Of a DNA stretch of 64,000 nt, positions 10,696 to 21,999 are shown piece by piece. Numbering within the stretch: the stretch's first letter is position 1; every line of letters begins with the position of its first letter. The notes under the pieces are model-generated. The model was not told the origin of the DNA, did not search any database, and saw only the letters and a list, made by a program, of their open reading frames with translations. The translations under genes and the position numbers were made by a program. Source of the DNA: Puccinia triticina (taxonomy: Eukaryota; Basidiomycota; Pucciniomycetes; Pucciniales; Pucciniaceae); assembly GCF_026914185.1 (NCBI RefSeq), contig NC_070561.1, positions 5,146,001 to 5,210,000 of the forward strand, read 5' to 3'.

Positions 10696-11590
10696 CCGGG
10701 AGGGATTCCTCCCGGTCAATTGGGAGGAATGCCTTCCAGTCAATGATTATACACACTAGTCAACCGGGAGGAATCCCTCCCGTTTGATGAATCTATACTC
10801 TAGTCAACCGGGCGGAATGCCTCCCGGTCAATGACTATACACACTAGTCGACCAGGAGGTATTCCTCCCAGTTGATGACTATGTATTCTAGTTGACCAGG
10901 AGGAATTCCTCCCGACCGATGACTATGTACTCTAGTTGACCGGGAGGAATGCCTTCCGGTTGACAGCTATTCGCAATAGTTGACCGGGAGGAATCCCTCC
11001 CGGCCAAAGACTGTATACTCTAGTTGACTGAGCGGAATGCCTCCCGGTCAATGACTATACACACTAGTCAACCTATTCCTCCCGATCAATGACTACGTAC
11101 TGTAATCAACTGGGAGGGATTCTATACGCACCTCCCGGTTGATGACGGTTGATGACTATGTACTCTAGTCAATTGGGAGGAGTGCTTTCTGGTTGATTAT
11201 TATACACACTAGTCAACCGGGAGGAATCCCTCCCGTTTGATGAATCTATACACTAGCCGACCGGGAGGAATCCCTCTCGGTCAACAGCTATTTGCAACAG
11301 TTGACTGGGAGGCCAGTCAACAAGTGTGTACAGTCGTTGACCGGAAGGGATTCCTCCTGGTCAACAGTTGCAAATAGCTGTCGATTCCTCCCGTTTGACT
11401 AGAGTATAGATTCATTGACCGGGAGAAATTCCTCCCAATCAACGGTTGTGAATAGCTGTCAACCGGGAGGAATCCGGTCAACTGGGGTATGTAGTTGTTG
11501 ACCAGGAGGGATCCCTCCCGGTTGACTGTTGTGTATTATCATGTCAACTTGGAGGGATCTATCCTGGTTGACTGTTTTATGGAAAACTCA
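10696..11590. repeat. Self-complementary minisatellite, right part
   Basis: More than fifteen variants of TTGACCGGGAGGAATCCCTC and its complement, spaced by ATGACTATACACACTAGT-type spacers. Units alternate and drift, so the array is old. The palindromic arms would fold as hairpins in RNA or single-stranded DNA. Confidence 0.85.
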
Positions 11591-11632
11591 TGACAAGGGC
11601 CGGTATTACATCATCAACCCTGTGTATACAAT

Positions 11633-12108
11633 CAACGGTGGGCCAGCTACGCTAACTGTAGCGTTAGCGTGGCGTAGCGTAGCGGAATTCCGCTAACTTT
11701 TAGCGTAGCGTTAGCGGAATTGTGCCTTTCTGCGCTAATGCTACGCGCAAAGGGTGCGCAGCTAATTTAGCTGTTAGCGTAGCGTTAGCGCAGATGCGCG
11801 CAATTGCGCTAACGCTACACACGCAGGGCGCAAAAGAGCGCGCGCTACGGTGCGCCACAGTGCTTTTAGCTGAAAAAAAGGCCTTTTTTCCGCTAAAAGC
11901 GCTGTAGCGCAGCGTAGCGTAGCGTAGTGAATGTAGCGGCGCGCTAACACTAACATACAATTGGCGCGCTGTTAGCGCCGCTGAAACGTAGCGCAGCATA
12001 GCGGCGCTAACAGCGCGCTAACGCTACTCAAAATGAGCGGGCGCTTTTTGCCGCTACGCTAACGCTAAGTGGCCCTGTAGCGTAGTGTAGCGTAGCGGCC
12101 CACCGTTG
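11633..12108. mobile_element. hAT-like element built of TAGCG/CGCTA motifs, copy 1
   Basis: Ends are CAACGGTGGGCC and its inverse. The flanks are TATACAAT and TATACAAA, a 7-of-8 match to an 8-bp duplication. Almost the whole interior is TAGCG and CGCTA in mixed orders, so it is strongly self-complementary. A near-identical copy is at 32178-32648. No ORF is meaningful. Confidence 0.8.
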
Positions 12109-12369
12109 TATACAAAATATGGCTTAGCCTGGAGGGGCTGGGCTGCCCAGCTGGCTTGGCAAACCTTGGGTGTCCCAGCTGAGTGTTTTCCTGAGGGCTC
12201 AGAGTCTTCTGTTTTGTATACCTCAGTCAAGTGCAATATGCACTAAAATTAAGTTGAGCACCTTCCAAATATTCCTGGAATTAATTTGTATGGGACTGGT
12301 ATCAACTATGAATGGACTCAAGTATGCTGCATGTCAACTGACAGCAGTTTCTTGAGTTTTTTTATGGAA

Positions 12370-14188
12370 TGATCTGATGTTCCCAAAGCCAACACAGCCG
12401 GGGAAATTGGATACTTAGTGGTGGGTGTGCCACCTTGGGCGGCACTCACTGGCATTGGGAAGTTAATTTTTCTTAAACCATCTGGTACCAAAGAACAAAC
12501 AAACTTTGTTCTTGAGATTGGGCAAAAAAAAATTGTTTTTATCAAGTCCCTGATTTTTAATCCTGCAAACTTTGACCAATTTAAGTTAGAGCTGACTTGT
12601 TGCTCAAATAACTTATTTTGCATCTAATTTGTATTCTCATGGCTGCGTGAGAAGAGTTTTCACCAAAATTATTTTTGAATATGAAAGGAGAGCTCAATCT
12701 TTCTTGCCTATACCATCAATTTTATGAATTTACTCACAGTCTAAAGTTACACCAATTCAAAAATTGAAAAAAAAGATAACTGATATGTAACTTCCCAGTG
12801 CTGCGGCGGCAGAGGATCTTGAAGATGGTTGTCCAGGTGCCCCATGCCCCTGGACATAGTTTGGGATCAATTCCTGGGAGCCATTGAATAGCTGGCATGC
12901 TATCACAAAGGGGAATCAAAACATGTCTTCTAATTTGTGGGCGGACACGCTCAGAAAAAACTCCCATGTTCTGATGTGGTACAGCAGCATCAGGCCACAA
13001 GTTATCAGATCTTCTTTGGGGAATTGACAGGCTTCAAGGAAGCCTTCCATTGCAAGAGCCTGGCCAACGTGGTTGAGTTGATAGTAGGCTGTTAGGTTGG
13101 TCTTGCTGATCCAGGATAATAACAAATCCATGTGGGAGCGTGACCCGGGGGTCTTACGAGTAGTCAATCCAGGTACAGCTCAGATAGGCAATTGTTCATG
13201 GGCAAAAATGAGGGGACTGATAGTGTTGGCAATCCCCTTTCCATAAGGACTGCACTCAATATTGTGCCCCCCCCCCTGGTTTGGCCCGCGTGATATGATG
13301 GTGGGGGAAAGAACCTCGATCTTGGTGTTTGCCAGGCTGGAGGAGCGGGTAGAATACGCAGGCACAGACGGCATTGGGCTGAGGTCATCTAGAACGCGGA
13401 GGGGTTTGGTCTGATTACCCTGTTGCAGTCATTGTCCACGTAGTGGGAGAGCCCATCCTCTTTATGGTCACTGTCCAGGTCTGGGATTATAGGTGCGCAG
13501 GCCTTATTGTGGCTTACTGTGGGAGGCTTTGGAGAAACAGGTGGATTGGCAGCATGTATCTAGCGCGGGGCTCTAAATCTCCCCGCCAATTCGACACGAA
13601 CCGGCGTAAACTTGGGGACCGCGGGCACCGGGGACAAACATTGGGCGCTGGTCAGATGACTTGGAGGGCAATAATTCTGAACCGGCCTGCATTATTGTTA
13701 GTATGGATACTTGTATCTGAGGAAACAAATAACATGAATTTGGGAGTCAATAAGATGGCTACACTAACAGTTATTTTCCAATAACGTTAGTGTAGTGCAG
13801 TGGCCCATTGCTGGCCCAAGTGGGCTTTCTCCACGCGAGCGGGCGGATCTAATGCCTTGAGGACAGCAGCACCCACAGGCTTTGGACCTGAGATCCGCGC
13901 AGACGCCTGTGCCGCCATATTGGGCCAGGTCATGGTCTTTGCAGGGGGCTGGCTGATCAAACCAAACACTGCGGCACCTGGGGGCACACAATTGCCCACC
14001 GGAGAGGGCAGAGCTGCAGAAAAACAGCTCAGAGCAACCGGACCTTTTGATGGCCCAGCAGGGGCGCAAGTGGGTGCAGGGGAGTATGAGGCGGGGTGAG
14101 GGGGAGCACACTGGGTCAGCTTTGACTGGATGACTGGGCCTCCAGGCGCTAGGGTAGGAGAGCCGGCTCCACTGTGGCCAGAGAGTCA
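12370..14188. other. Region with unassigned ORF fragments
   Basis: On the minus strand, overlapping frames between 13390 and 12734 (for instance SHMDLLLSWISKTNLTAYY and VRPQIRRHVLIPLCDSMP) look like a broken coding region, perhaps of a transposable element, but I recognise no family. A plus-strand frame at 13800-14099 is GC-richer and also unassigned. A direct repeat of the sequence flanking 7640-7676 occurs at 12362-12405. Confidence 0.3.
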
Positions 14189-14189
14189 A

Positions 14190-14760
14190 TCAGATAATAT
14201 TGCCGGAGGCATATCTCATAATGGTGGATGCACTATTCAGAGTGCGGGACACACTTTTCATAGTGGGACACACTTTTGATACGGACACACTTTTGATAGT
14301 GGCGGACACACTTTTGATAGCGGCGGATGCACTTTTCATAGTGGCAGGCACACTTTTCATAATGGCGGACACACTTTTCATAGTGGCAGACACACTTTTT
14401 GTAGTGGCGGATGCACTTTTCAAAGTGCCAGAGGCAGATTTTTTTTGTGTTGCACCAAAGGGGCTGGTAGAGGGCCTGTGCAAACTCATCTGGGGCCTTT
14501 GGGCCCCAGAGAAGCTTGCATTGGCCCTCTACGCGCCCCTTTGAGCCATTATTTGAATTTATTCAAATATTCAAGCTTATATTTGCCCACACATTATTTG
14601 ACTTGAATTGAATTCAAATACAAATAATCAAATCAAATTGGAATACAAATACTTGAATCGAATTTGAATATGAATACTTGAATCGAATTAGAATACAAAT
14701 ACTCAAATCAAATTCAAATACAAATACTCGAATTGTTCTGATTCAATGTGCTATGCCCTG
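14190..14760. mobile_element. Truncated hAT-like copy, inverted relative to 15103-15800
   Basis: Mirror image of 15103-15585: same 21-bp tandem unit, the same TTTGGGCCCCAGAGAAGCTT block, AT-rich segment and terminal CTATGCCCTG at 14751-14760. The other end (about 110 bp in the intact copy) is absent, so this copy is truncated at about 14190. Confidence 0.75.
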
Positions 14761-15102
14761 CCATTTGCCATGGTCAAAGGCTTGTCCAACAATGACACAT
14801 GAGCTTCAAATCTGCAAGAGACGTCAATGGAAGGCATGATAAAAACACTTGTCTTTTCAAATTCTCTTCCTTCTTCATTTCTTTTATCTAAGATATTGTA
14901 ACCTCAAGTAAAAAAGATGTGGGAACTCTCCAAATGAATAGTTGTCTTTTTTAGCCTACAGATGTTTTTTTTGTACTTCCAACATGAGGATATACACCAT
15001 AGTTTGCAATGCCCAAGCAAATCTGCACTTTTTTCAAAAAGAGAAATAGTGATGAGTTTCCCACAAGGAGTGCCGGGGCCCTCTTCCAGAGTCTAGAGAA
15101 TC

Positions 15103-15800
15103 CAGGGCATAGCATATTGAATTGAATAGATTCAACTATTTGTATTTAAATTTGATTCGAGTCAAATAATGCCTGGGCAAATTTAAGCTTGAATATACTT
15201 GAATAAATTCAAATAATGGCTCAAAGGGGCGTGTAGAGGGCCAATGCAAGCTTCTCTGGGGCCCAAAGGCCCCAGATGAGTTTGCACAGACCCTCTACCA
15301 GCCACTTTGGTGCAACACCAAAAAAATCTGCCTCTGGCACTTTCAAAAGTGCGTCTGCCACTACAAAAAGTGTGTCTGCCACTATGAAAAGTGTGTCTGC
15401 CACTATGAAAAGTGTGTCTGCCACTATGAAAAGTGTGTCTGCCACTATGAAAAGTGTGTCCGCCACTATCAAAAGTGCGTCCGCCACTATGAAAAGTGTG
15501 TCCGCCACTATGAAAAGTGTGTCCGGCATTCTGAATAGTGCATCCACCATTATGAGATATGCCTCCAGCATTATTGTAAGCGTCTTTGGCACCATGATAT
15601 TTTTGACGGATGACCTCCTCAAAAATGTATGGCCCAGAAATGGGCCAAAAGAAGTCAAAAACACAAAAAATGTAATTTTTTGGTGTTTTTAATGTATTTT
15701 GGAAGTTTTTCCATCAAGAATCTCCGAGTACTCGAATACTCAACATATCAGTATTCGGGGGGCCCAAAAAACGTGTTGAATATCACCGTACTATGCCCTG
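15103..15800. mobile_element. hAT-like non-autonomous element with internal 21-bp tandem repeat
   Basis: Ends CAGGGCATAG and CTATGCCCTG. Flanks AGAGAATC and AGAGAAGC form an 8-bp duplication with one mismatch. It interrupts the dispersed repeat known intact at 4420-4740. Inside, 15345-15535 holds about nine copies of a 21-bp unit (CTGCCACTATGAAAAGTGTG plus T), which reads as a seven-residue repeat SATMKSV on the plus strand. No transposase. Confidence 0.85.
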
Positions 15801-16170
15801 AGAGAAGCTCAAATAGCAGTGCGCAGTCGCTCTGGAATAAAAATCAGCACAGCGAGCTCTGCTTTTCGCCAGCTGCTTGCGGCGTGCGCGCTGTCAGTTA
15901 CAAAGCCTCCCAGTCACCGTTTGTGTCATGTGAGTTGATTTTTTCGCAAAATTTGTTTTAAGTTTTTTCTTCAAAACCAAGTTTTCTTGACGGTGGAACC
16001 CATGTGCAACGGCGTAGTCTCTACGTTTACCAGGAGTTCGTTCCTTTTTTCTTGTAACCAACGACGAAAAATGCTGTTTCATTCGTCGGTTTCACGGCTT
16101 GGATGGAAGTAGCACTCCTGAAGTCAAACATACATAAGCAAAGTTCCTCTGACTTCAGAAGGGTACGCCG
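15801..16170 (+). repeat. Dispersed repeat, copy 2 (right part)
   Basis: Continuation of the repeat begun at 15047-15102, matching 4465-4740 through CCAAGTTTTCTTGACGG and TTGGATGGAAGTAGC. A roughly 80-bp segment (CAGCACAGCGAGCTCTGC onward) is present here and missing from copy 1. Confidence 0.65.
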
Positions 16171-16550
16171 TCCGCAGGCACCCTCCGTAAAGCCAGCGGA
16201 CGGAACTCCCGAGGCAATCATTAGTTGAGTTAGTTCTAACTTCTGAGGTGTAGCAGATGGTTCGGACAGGTTGGACACAACCTCATCCTAATATCTTCTT
16301 CCTCGAGATGTTTTCCTCTGAGCTCCAAACATCGCGCATCAGCCCACATCGAATTTGAAAATGGTGTTTGGACGAGACCGTCAAAACAAGTGCAAGCTCC
16401 TCATAGAAGCACCAAATATCAAGCGGGAAAAATGAACCCAAATGCAAAATCTTGCCAGTTACAGAGCCAAACCTATGCACGACATGCTTGTCAAAAGTAA
16501 GTTCCGGTCATGGGGGAGGGTAAATTTACAACATAAGCACTGACCTCAAC
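16171..16550. other. Unassigned stretch
   Basis: Short minus-strand ORFs only. No recognised motif. Confidence 0.4.
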
Positions 16551-16554
16551 TTCT

Positions 16555-17100
16555 ATTAGGTTAATCTTCACTAAACTCAATGTGAGGCCCGGTGTGGGAG
16601 CTGCGGCGCCTCGGGGCACGGGACCTTGCGGGACGTTTTGTCTCCGGTAGGCCTGCGCGAAGAGAATTTGATGCACTGGACATCTGCAAACCAGGCGAGA
16701 TCCAGTTGAGGTTTGTGAGCTTGACCTGTCTTGTCTTACTTTCAGTATTGTCCGCGTGAAGAATTTGTCGATTTTGGCTGATCACCTAGTTAATCATGTG
16801 ATTGTCGTCGTCATCAAATCCTCAACCCTGATGATCAATGCGATCGTGGGGTTTGGAGAGAGTAGTTCCAATTGATTTGGCAGTTGGGACCTCTGATCAA
16901 AGCTGCGGAAATCAACACTTATGGCGCGTCTGAGGAGTGCCGGGGGTACAGATATGGCAAGATGTCCCAAAGGTACCCGAAAAAAGAATTGAATTTCATA
17001 TTCTTGATAGTTCAGTTGCACGCAATGACGGTTGACACTTGATCTGAAAAGACCAATCCGGCTAACCTCTAGCTCTTTCAAGGGCATATGTCATGAAAAA
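16555..17100 (+). repeat. Dispersed repeat, copy 1 (partner 29625-30720)
   Basis: Shares with 29625-29980 and 30611-30720 the blocks TTAGGTTAATCTT, GGGAGCTGC, GTAGGCCTGC, GGACATCT, AATTTGTC and TATTCTTGATAGTT in order. The partner is split by a 628-bp TIR element, so this copy is the empty-site reference. It is GC-richer than its partner. Confidence 0.65.
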
Positions 17101-17331
17101 ATAAAACTTTATTTTCAGGGACTGTCAATAGCTGTCAAATGTTTCCCTGCAAAAAGAGTGTTTATGGCAGCATGTTGCGATATGATAGGTTTTTATGTTT
17201 TCAACTTTGAGGGCCCCAGTTCTCCCAGTATCAGCATGCTGAACCGGTATCCGTTCACACGCAAGGTGTTTTGCAGCTGGTGCGGGGTTGAACTTGCTTA
17301 TTCCATTTCAGTTCATTTGTCATATTGACGC

Positions 17332-17339
17332 TATATAAG
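17332..17339 (+). promoter_or_regulatory. TATA box candidate
   Basis: TATATAAG lies about 153 bp before the ATG of the small cysteine-rich ORF, with a pyrimidine-rich stretch after it. Position fits a core promoter; no experimental support. Confidence 0.4.
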
Positions 17340-17491
17340 TGGTTCTATCTGTTGTCTTTTCCCCAGCTTTATACAAATTCAGACACTGCATTTCTGTGCC
17401 TTAGCCCAATTTGTCTGCGGCCAACCCATTTACAAAAAATTATTTGCTATCTAGTGCAATTTAGCTTGTCAAATATTCCTAAAACCTTTCC

Positions 17492-17746
17492 ATGTTATTT
17501 TACCCTTTTAAACCCTCCCAGTTTCTCAAGTTGGCTCTCTTCCAAGTTCTATTAGTATATCTAATTGTTGGAATCACCTGTTCACATGATGTAAATTGTC
17601 CTGGAAACCTAAGAACAACTTACGAATATTTCTCTTGTTGTGGTAGAAGACAAGAACGCAAGGAAATGGTTAAATGCACGACTTGTAGTTACACTGAAAC
17701 CAACACTTTAAGTAACTCATGTGTTTCATGTCGCAAGAGCTGTTGA
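17492..17746 (+). CDS. Small cysteine-rich candidate secreted protein
   Basis: 84 residues. An N-terminal hydrophobic segment (about residues 11-29, LKLALFQVLLVYLIVGITC) looks like a signal peptide or anchor. The remainder has eight further cysteines, including CC, CTTC, CVSC and CRKSC spacings. Such proteins are typical of rust candidate effectors, but I recognise no family and there is no functional evidence. The start is the first ATG of the frame; a TATA-like box lies 5' and the surrounding DNA is AT-rich and free of mobile-element ends. It could be a terminal exon or a chance ORF. Confidence 0.5.
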   Translation: MLFYPFKPSQFLKLALFQVLLVYLIVGITCSHDVNCPGNLRTTYEYFSCCGRRQERKEMVKCTTCSYTETNTLSNSCVSCRKSC

Positions 17747-17749
17747 ATA

Positions 17750-19110
17750 TTAAAAAAACAAAGGCACATACAATTAAAGAGGCACAAAAATCTAGCTTTT
17801 ATTTAACAACAGCATGATCAGGCTTCCCTGAACCACAGCATTCATTGTTGAAAAATATATTATTCACAAATCTTCTGCCAACACCAAATCAATAAATCCC
17901 TGAAATCCATACTTGACTCTCCCCTATATACAAGACTAAACCTGCATGAATTCAAAAACAAAATGGTTTTCCATTGAATTTCAACAATGAAATACACAAA
18001 TTTTCAAAGGAATATATTTCACCAACAAATTTCAACCAAAGGCTAAACCAATAGCAGATACACGCATTGTTGGAATTTCATCTCTTCCTGTCTCTTAGTC
18101 TGACTTCTTACTCAATCCCATGATTTATCTACCCTCTTTTATAACTTTTTCCCCCTGTTGGATCTACTGTCTCATCACCTGGATATACTCCCTTTAAAGT
18201 CTGAGTTTCTTTCTTTACAGATTTGCCTCAATAGTGCCTGTAGTCATGAGAAATCTATTGATATAGCCATGTTGAGTTTTCAACCAAAGGGCCCAAAAAA
18301 GGGGCGGAGAAGCGGCAAGGATATTCTGGACAGTGAGAGGAGGATTTTCTCAGTGGAACAGCTCAAGGGCGGAAAAAGAAGGAGAGAACCAATGGGTTGA
18401 TGGCTTTGGACTAGGCTATGGTTAAATAGACTATGTACATGGCATCAACTTGTGGTTTGAGAATAATAATGAATTTGAAACTTCTCAACTCAGGGTAACA
18501 TGTCAAAAGGTACATTGATATCCCCATCAGAGATGCGCGCAATCTAGAGGATAAGCAGTAAACAAGGAAAGCTAACAGTCTAATCTGAGCAGGGATCAAA
18601 GTCTACAAGATCAGTAAGAAAGAAGCATGACCATGAATAAAATACAGACCACATAGAAAGGGGGCAACATAAGTGTTGGATAGCTTTAATCTGAAAACAA
18701 GCCCATTGAGGAGGATAAAGTAGGTGGAATGGAGGGAGAAGGGAAAGTGAAGGGGTTTTAGGGATGAGTGGAAAGACAGAAATCCAACAAGCCATTATCA
18801 TCTTTGTGTTATATATAGATACTTATCTTCATTGGTAGGATGCTTCCTAACCTTGCTGTTGTTGATATTTGATTTCTCACTTGATTGATTTTTTTTCTAT
18901 CTGTTATTCTTATTCACTTTATTTGTGAAAAAATCTTGACCACATTTACTTACTCTATATAAACACAGTCCAGTAAAGTGACACCAAGCCTGCTTGGTTA
19001 ATTTAACAGACCTACTTTGCGCAGCAGCAGAAATCTCTTTGTGCACAGAATTGACTGTCCCCTGACGTCAATCCTGCTGTGCGCGCAAGCCAAAAATTAT
19101 TCGCGCACAG
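17750..19110. other. AT-rich stretch without a recognised gene
   Basis: A plus-strand frame at 18158-18400 ends in a basic tail (KGPKKGRRSGKD, GGKRRREPMG) and could be an exon, but lacks a recognisable domain or clear splice context. The rest shows nothing convincing. Confidence 0.35.
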
Positions 19111-19455
19111 TTTGAGCCTGAGTCTCTATAGTGACAGCAGGACACAAGAAATTGGGTGGGCACTATTTGGATTTCTTGGGATAAAGAAATTACAGATAGT
19201 AGAGAGAGAGAAAGAGAGAGAGAGAAAAGAAGCAGATTCAAGATATTCAGAGTTTCAATGATATTCTGGTGGGTACTAACTTCTACTGGCAATGCTACCT
19301 CCTTAAGGGAGTGCTGCCAAGCTGTGCTAGAGAGTGCAAAAGCCTCCTCTCACCAAAGAAACATGGAGGGCTCCTGGATTAGATAAGTTTAATCCAGCCA
19401 CAATTTTTTAGACTTCTCTCTGGATAGCCAAGGTTCTTTGAAGGGAAACCTATGT
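19111..19455 (+). repeat. LTR fragment, same family as 57160-58141
   Basis: Starts TTTGAGCCTGAGTCTCTATA and follows the 57160 LTR through GTGACAGCAGGACACAAGAA, a GA-rich run, GGCAATGCTACCTC, GTGCTGCCAAGCTGTGCTAG and GGGAAACCTATGT, where similarity stops. Truncated at about one third of the LTR length. Confidence 0.75.
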
Positions 19456-20170
19456 AATTATGCTGGCAGTGTCAAGAGACAGTTGATTCTGTGTGCAAAG
19501 AGATTTTTGCTGCTGCGTGGAGATCTGTAATTTAATTGATTTCTCAAATTGTGAGCCAATTCAATTGGAAGTTGGAAATGCATTAGGACCTCTGCGCTGC
19601 ATCACACAGAATACAGTGCATAGCAGCTAATAGTGTTCAAACCACAACTTTTACTTATTGAAATCTGTGCAAAAAAGATGTATCCTGGCACTCTCAATCC
19701 AGTGGCTGTGAGCCTTTGTTCAATGTTGCAGCAAAGTGCCACATTTGATTTTGAGCTATATACTTGCAGCTTTGATTTAATTTTTAATTTTAACTTTCCT
19801 AATGCAAAAATTGTGTAAAAAAAGATTTTCTAGATTTAGTGGTAGCTTTAGCAATTGTTGTGGCAGCTAAAATTAAATAGGAGGGTTCAAAGGTCTATTT
19901 CATGGATTTTTCATGGATTTTTTGACTGCTCATGCACCTTGAAGTAAGATTTATTCAAGGAAGCTTCCAACAACAATGTAACCATTACAATACATGTATT
20001 TTAGCGGCATATAGATTGTATTGTGAATGGGGCCCGTTACACACTAATTGAAAAGTAATTTAGCACATTGGCGCACCTATGCTGTAAGACTCAAAAGTTG
20101 TAATGAAACCCTTTTTCTGAATTTCAAAGGGTATGATGGAGTTGCAAGCTCCGCCCTTCTTTTATCAGTC

Positions 20171-20202
<32 letters not shown>

Positions 20203-20332
20203 TTATTAAGTGATAGGTCTGGTCTGTTCCAGATGAAATCTGTTTGACTTGCAACATGTAAGTGTTTTAATTACTTTGTTATAAGGGTTGAATTCCTTGA
20301 TTATAAGGGTTGAATTTCTGTTATAAGGGCTT
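19456..20332. other. Unassigned stretch
   Basis: No gene, tRNA or element ends recognised. Confidence 0.4.
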
Positions 20333-20361
20333 TAGGGCCCTGTTTGGCACCAATATAATTA

Positions 20362-21999
20362 GGGTCAGCCTAAATGCACTCCAAAAGTGAGTTGATGGAG
20401 CATGCACTCCAAGAAAGTTGGAGTGTGGGCCCCAGCAAGCCAAAGAAATTGGAGTAAGCCACCATGCACTCCATTTGCCACCAAATTTAATGAGTGTCCC
20501 AATAGTTCCCTCCATACAATTGGAGTGCATGGACCCAGCACTCCCTTTCTGATATTTTACTCCCTGAAAAAGGAGTGCCCCCTGCACACTCCAGCATCCA
20601 GTGGAGTACACTTGATGCCAGCCATCAATTGTGTATGTACACACCCCAATCAATGACCAACCATCCATTGGAGCACACCCCTCCGCTTGACCAGTCATCT
20701 CGTCATGTGAGGTACACACACCACTCTATGGTTAGTCGTGGAGTGGGATGTGCACTCCTAGAGTGACCATACTGCTCAATGGCTGGCCATCAACAGACAC
20801 ATTCCACTCAATGGCCGGTCATTGGGCAGAGCACACGCTTGATGACCAGTCATTGAGTGGGATGTGTACCCCAATGACCGGTCATCAAGCGGAGTACACA
20901 CCTTGTTTGCTGACCGGCCATTGAGTGATGTTCACACTTGATGGCCGGTCATCGAGCAAGATGTGTATTCCGCTCAATTGCCGGTCATTGAGCCAAGAAC
21001 ACACCTCACTCTCACCAACCTCAATTGATGATCGCCAATCAAGTGCACATCACACTTGCCGGTCAACCAGCGGGGTGTGCTCCGCTCGATGACCGGTCAA
21101 CCAGCGGGATGGGTACCCCACTCGATGGCCGGTCATTGAGCGGAGCACACACCCTGCTGGTTGACCGGTCATTGACTGGGATGGGTTGACCGGTCATTGA
21201 GTGGGATGTGCACTTGATGACCGGCCATTGAGAGGAGTGCACACCTTGCTCAATGACCAGCCATCTAGTGGGGTACACATCCCGCTGGTTGACCGGTCAT
21301 CAGATTCGAGTGGGATGTGCACTTGATGGGCGGTCATCGAGCAAGGCGTGCACTCCGCTCAATGGCCGGTCATCGAGTGGGGTAAACATCCCGCTGGTTG
21401 ACTGGTCATTGAGTGGGATGTGCACTTGATGGCCGGTCATCAAGCAAGGCGTGCACTCCGCTTGATGGCCGGTCATCAAGCGGAGCACACACCCGGCTGG
21501 TTGACCGGTCATCAAGTGGGATGTGCACTTGATGGCCAGTCATTGAGGGATGTGTACCCCACCCAATGACCGGTCAACCAGCAGGATGTGTCCTCCGCTT
21601 GATGACTGGTCATCAAGTGGGGTCTCTAGTACTACTCCTCTTGATGGCCAGTCTGGGGCCAGGTGGGCACTCCAAAAAAGAGTGGAATGGAGTGTACTCC
21701 AATGCACTCCAGTTGAAATTGTGCCAACTGGAGTGCAGAGCCAAAACCCTTTGCTCAAAAAGTGAGTGCTTGGGTGTATACTCCATTTTTTTTGGAGTGT
21801 ATCTAGCTGCACTCCCTTATTTTGGTAAGTTTTGGCTTACCCTGGCCTGTAATTCAACATAAATGGAGTGCCCATATGGAGACTCCATGAATTTGGAGTG
21901 CAAAATCACAGCACTCCAATATTTTTGGAGTACCCATTCCCCAAAGCCAAAAATGTGGAGTGCATGAAGTAAATTTTTGGAGTGCATTTAGGCTGACCC
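20362..21999. mobile_element. TIR element carrying a palindromic minisatellite
   Basis: Ends GGGTCAGCCTAAATGCACTC and its exact inverse, with a perfect 8-bp duplication TATAATTA (20354-20361, 22000-22007). Subterminal regions contain many GGAGTGCA and TGCACTCC motifs. The centre is the ACCGGTCAT minisatellite. No transposase. A relative with different interior is at 28037-29601. Superfamily uncertain (Mutator-like or hAT by duplication length). Confidence 0.85.
20800..21640. repeat. ATGACCGGTCAT palindromic minisatellite
   Basis: More than twenty GACCGGTCAT, GGCCGGTCAT or inverse cores with spacers such as CAAGCGGAGCACACACC and GAGTGGGATGTGCACTTG. The core dodecamer is a perfect palindrome. 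The same core recurs in arrays at 30205, 34690, 38316 and 46560. Confidence 0.85.

Larger units (their letters stand above)
7678..12367. mobile_element. Degenerate CACTA-like composite element holding minisatellites, a solo LTR and a hAT
   Basis: The left end reads CACTGTGAAAAAAACTCAAG and continues GTGCTCTCAGTTGACATGC. The right end (12332-12362) is the inverse of AAAAAAACTCAAGAAACTGC and TGTCAGTTGACATGC. The short CACTA-type MITE at 43272 has comparable ends (CACTGCAAAAAAAC and CAGTTGACATGC), which suggests one superfamily. The outermost right bases are degraded and no 3-bp duplication is visible, so the boundaries are approximate. Interior: minisatellite 9440-11590, solo LTR 9821-10695, hAT 11633-12108. 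No transposase recognised. Confidence 0.5.

Noticed and set aside
9440..11590. CRISPR-like array of repeats and spacers
   Set aside because: Units drift, spacers repeat, there are spliced eukaryotic genes around it and no cas gene; it is a minisatellite.
12734..13390. A transposase gene on the minus strand
   Set aside because: Several overlapping frames with no recognisable motif; kept only as an unassigned stretch.
14200..15692. Heptad-repeat proteins (SATMKSV)
   Set aside because: They arise from the 21-bp repeat inside hAT copies; the frames run out through element ends.
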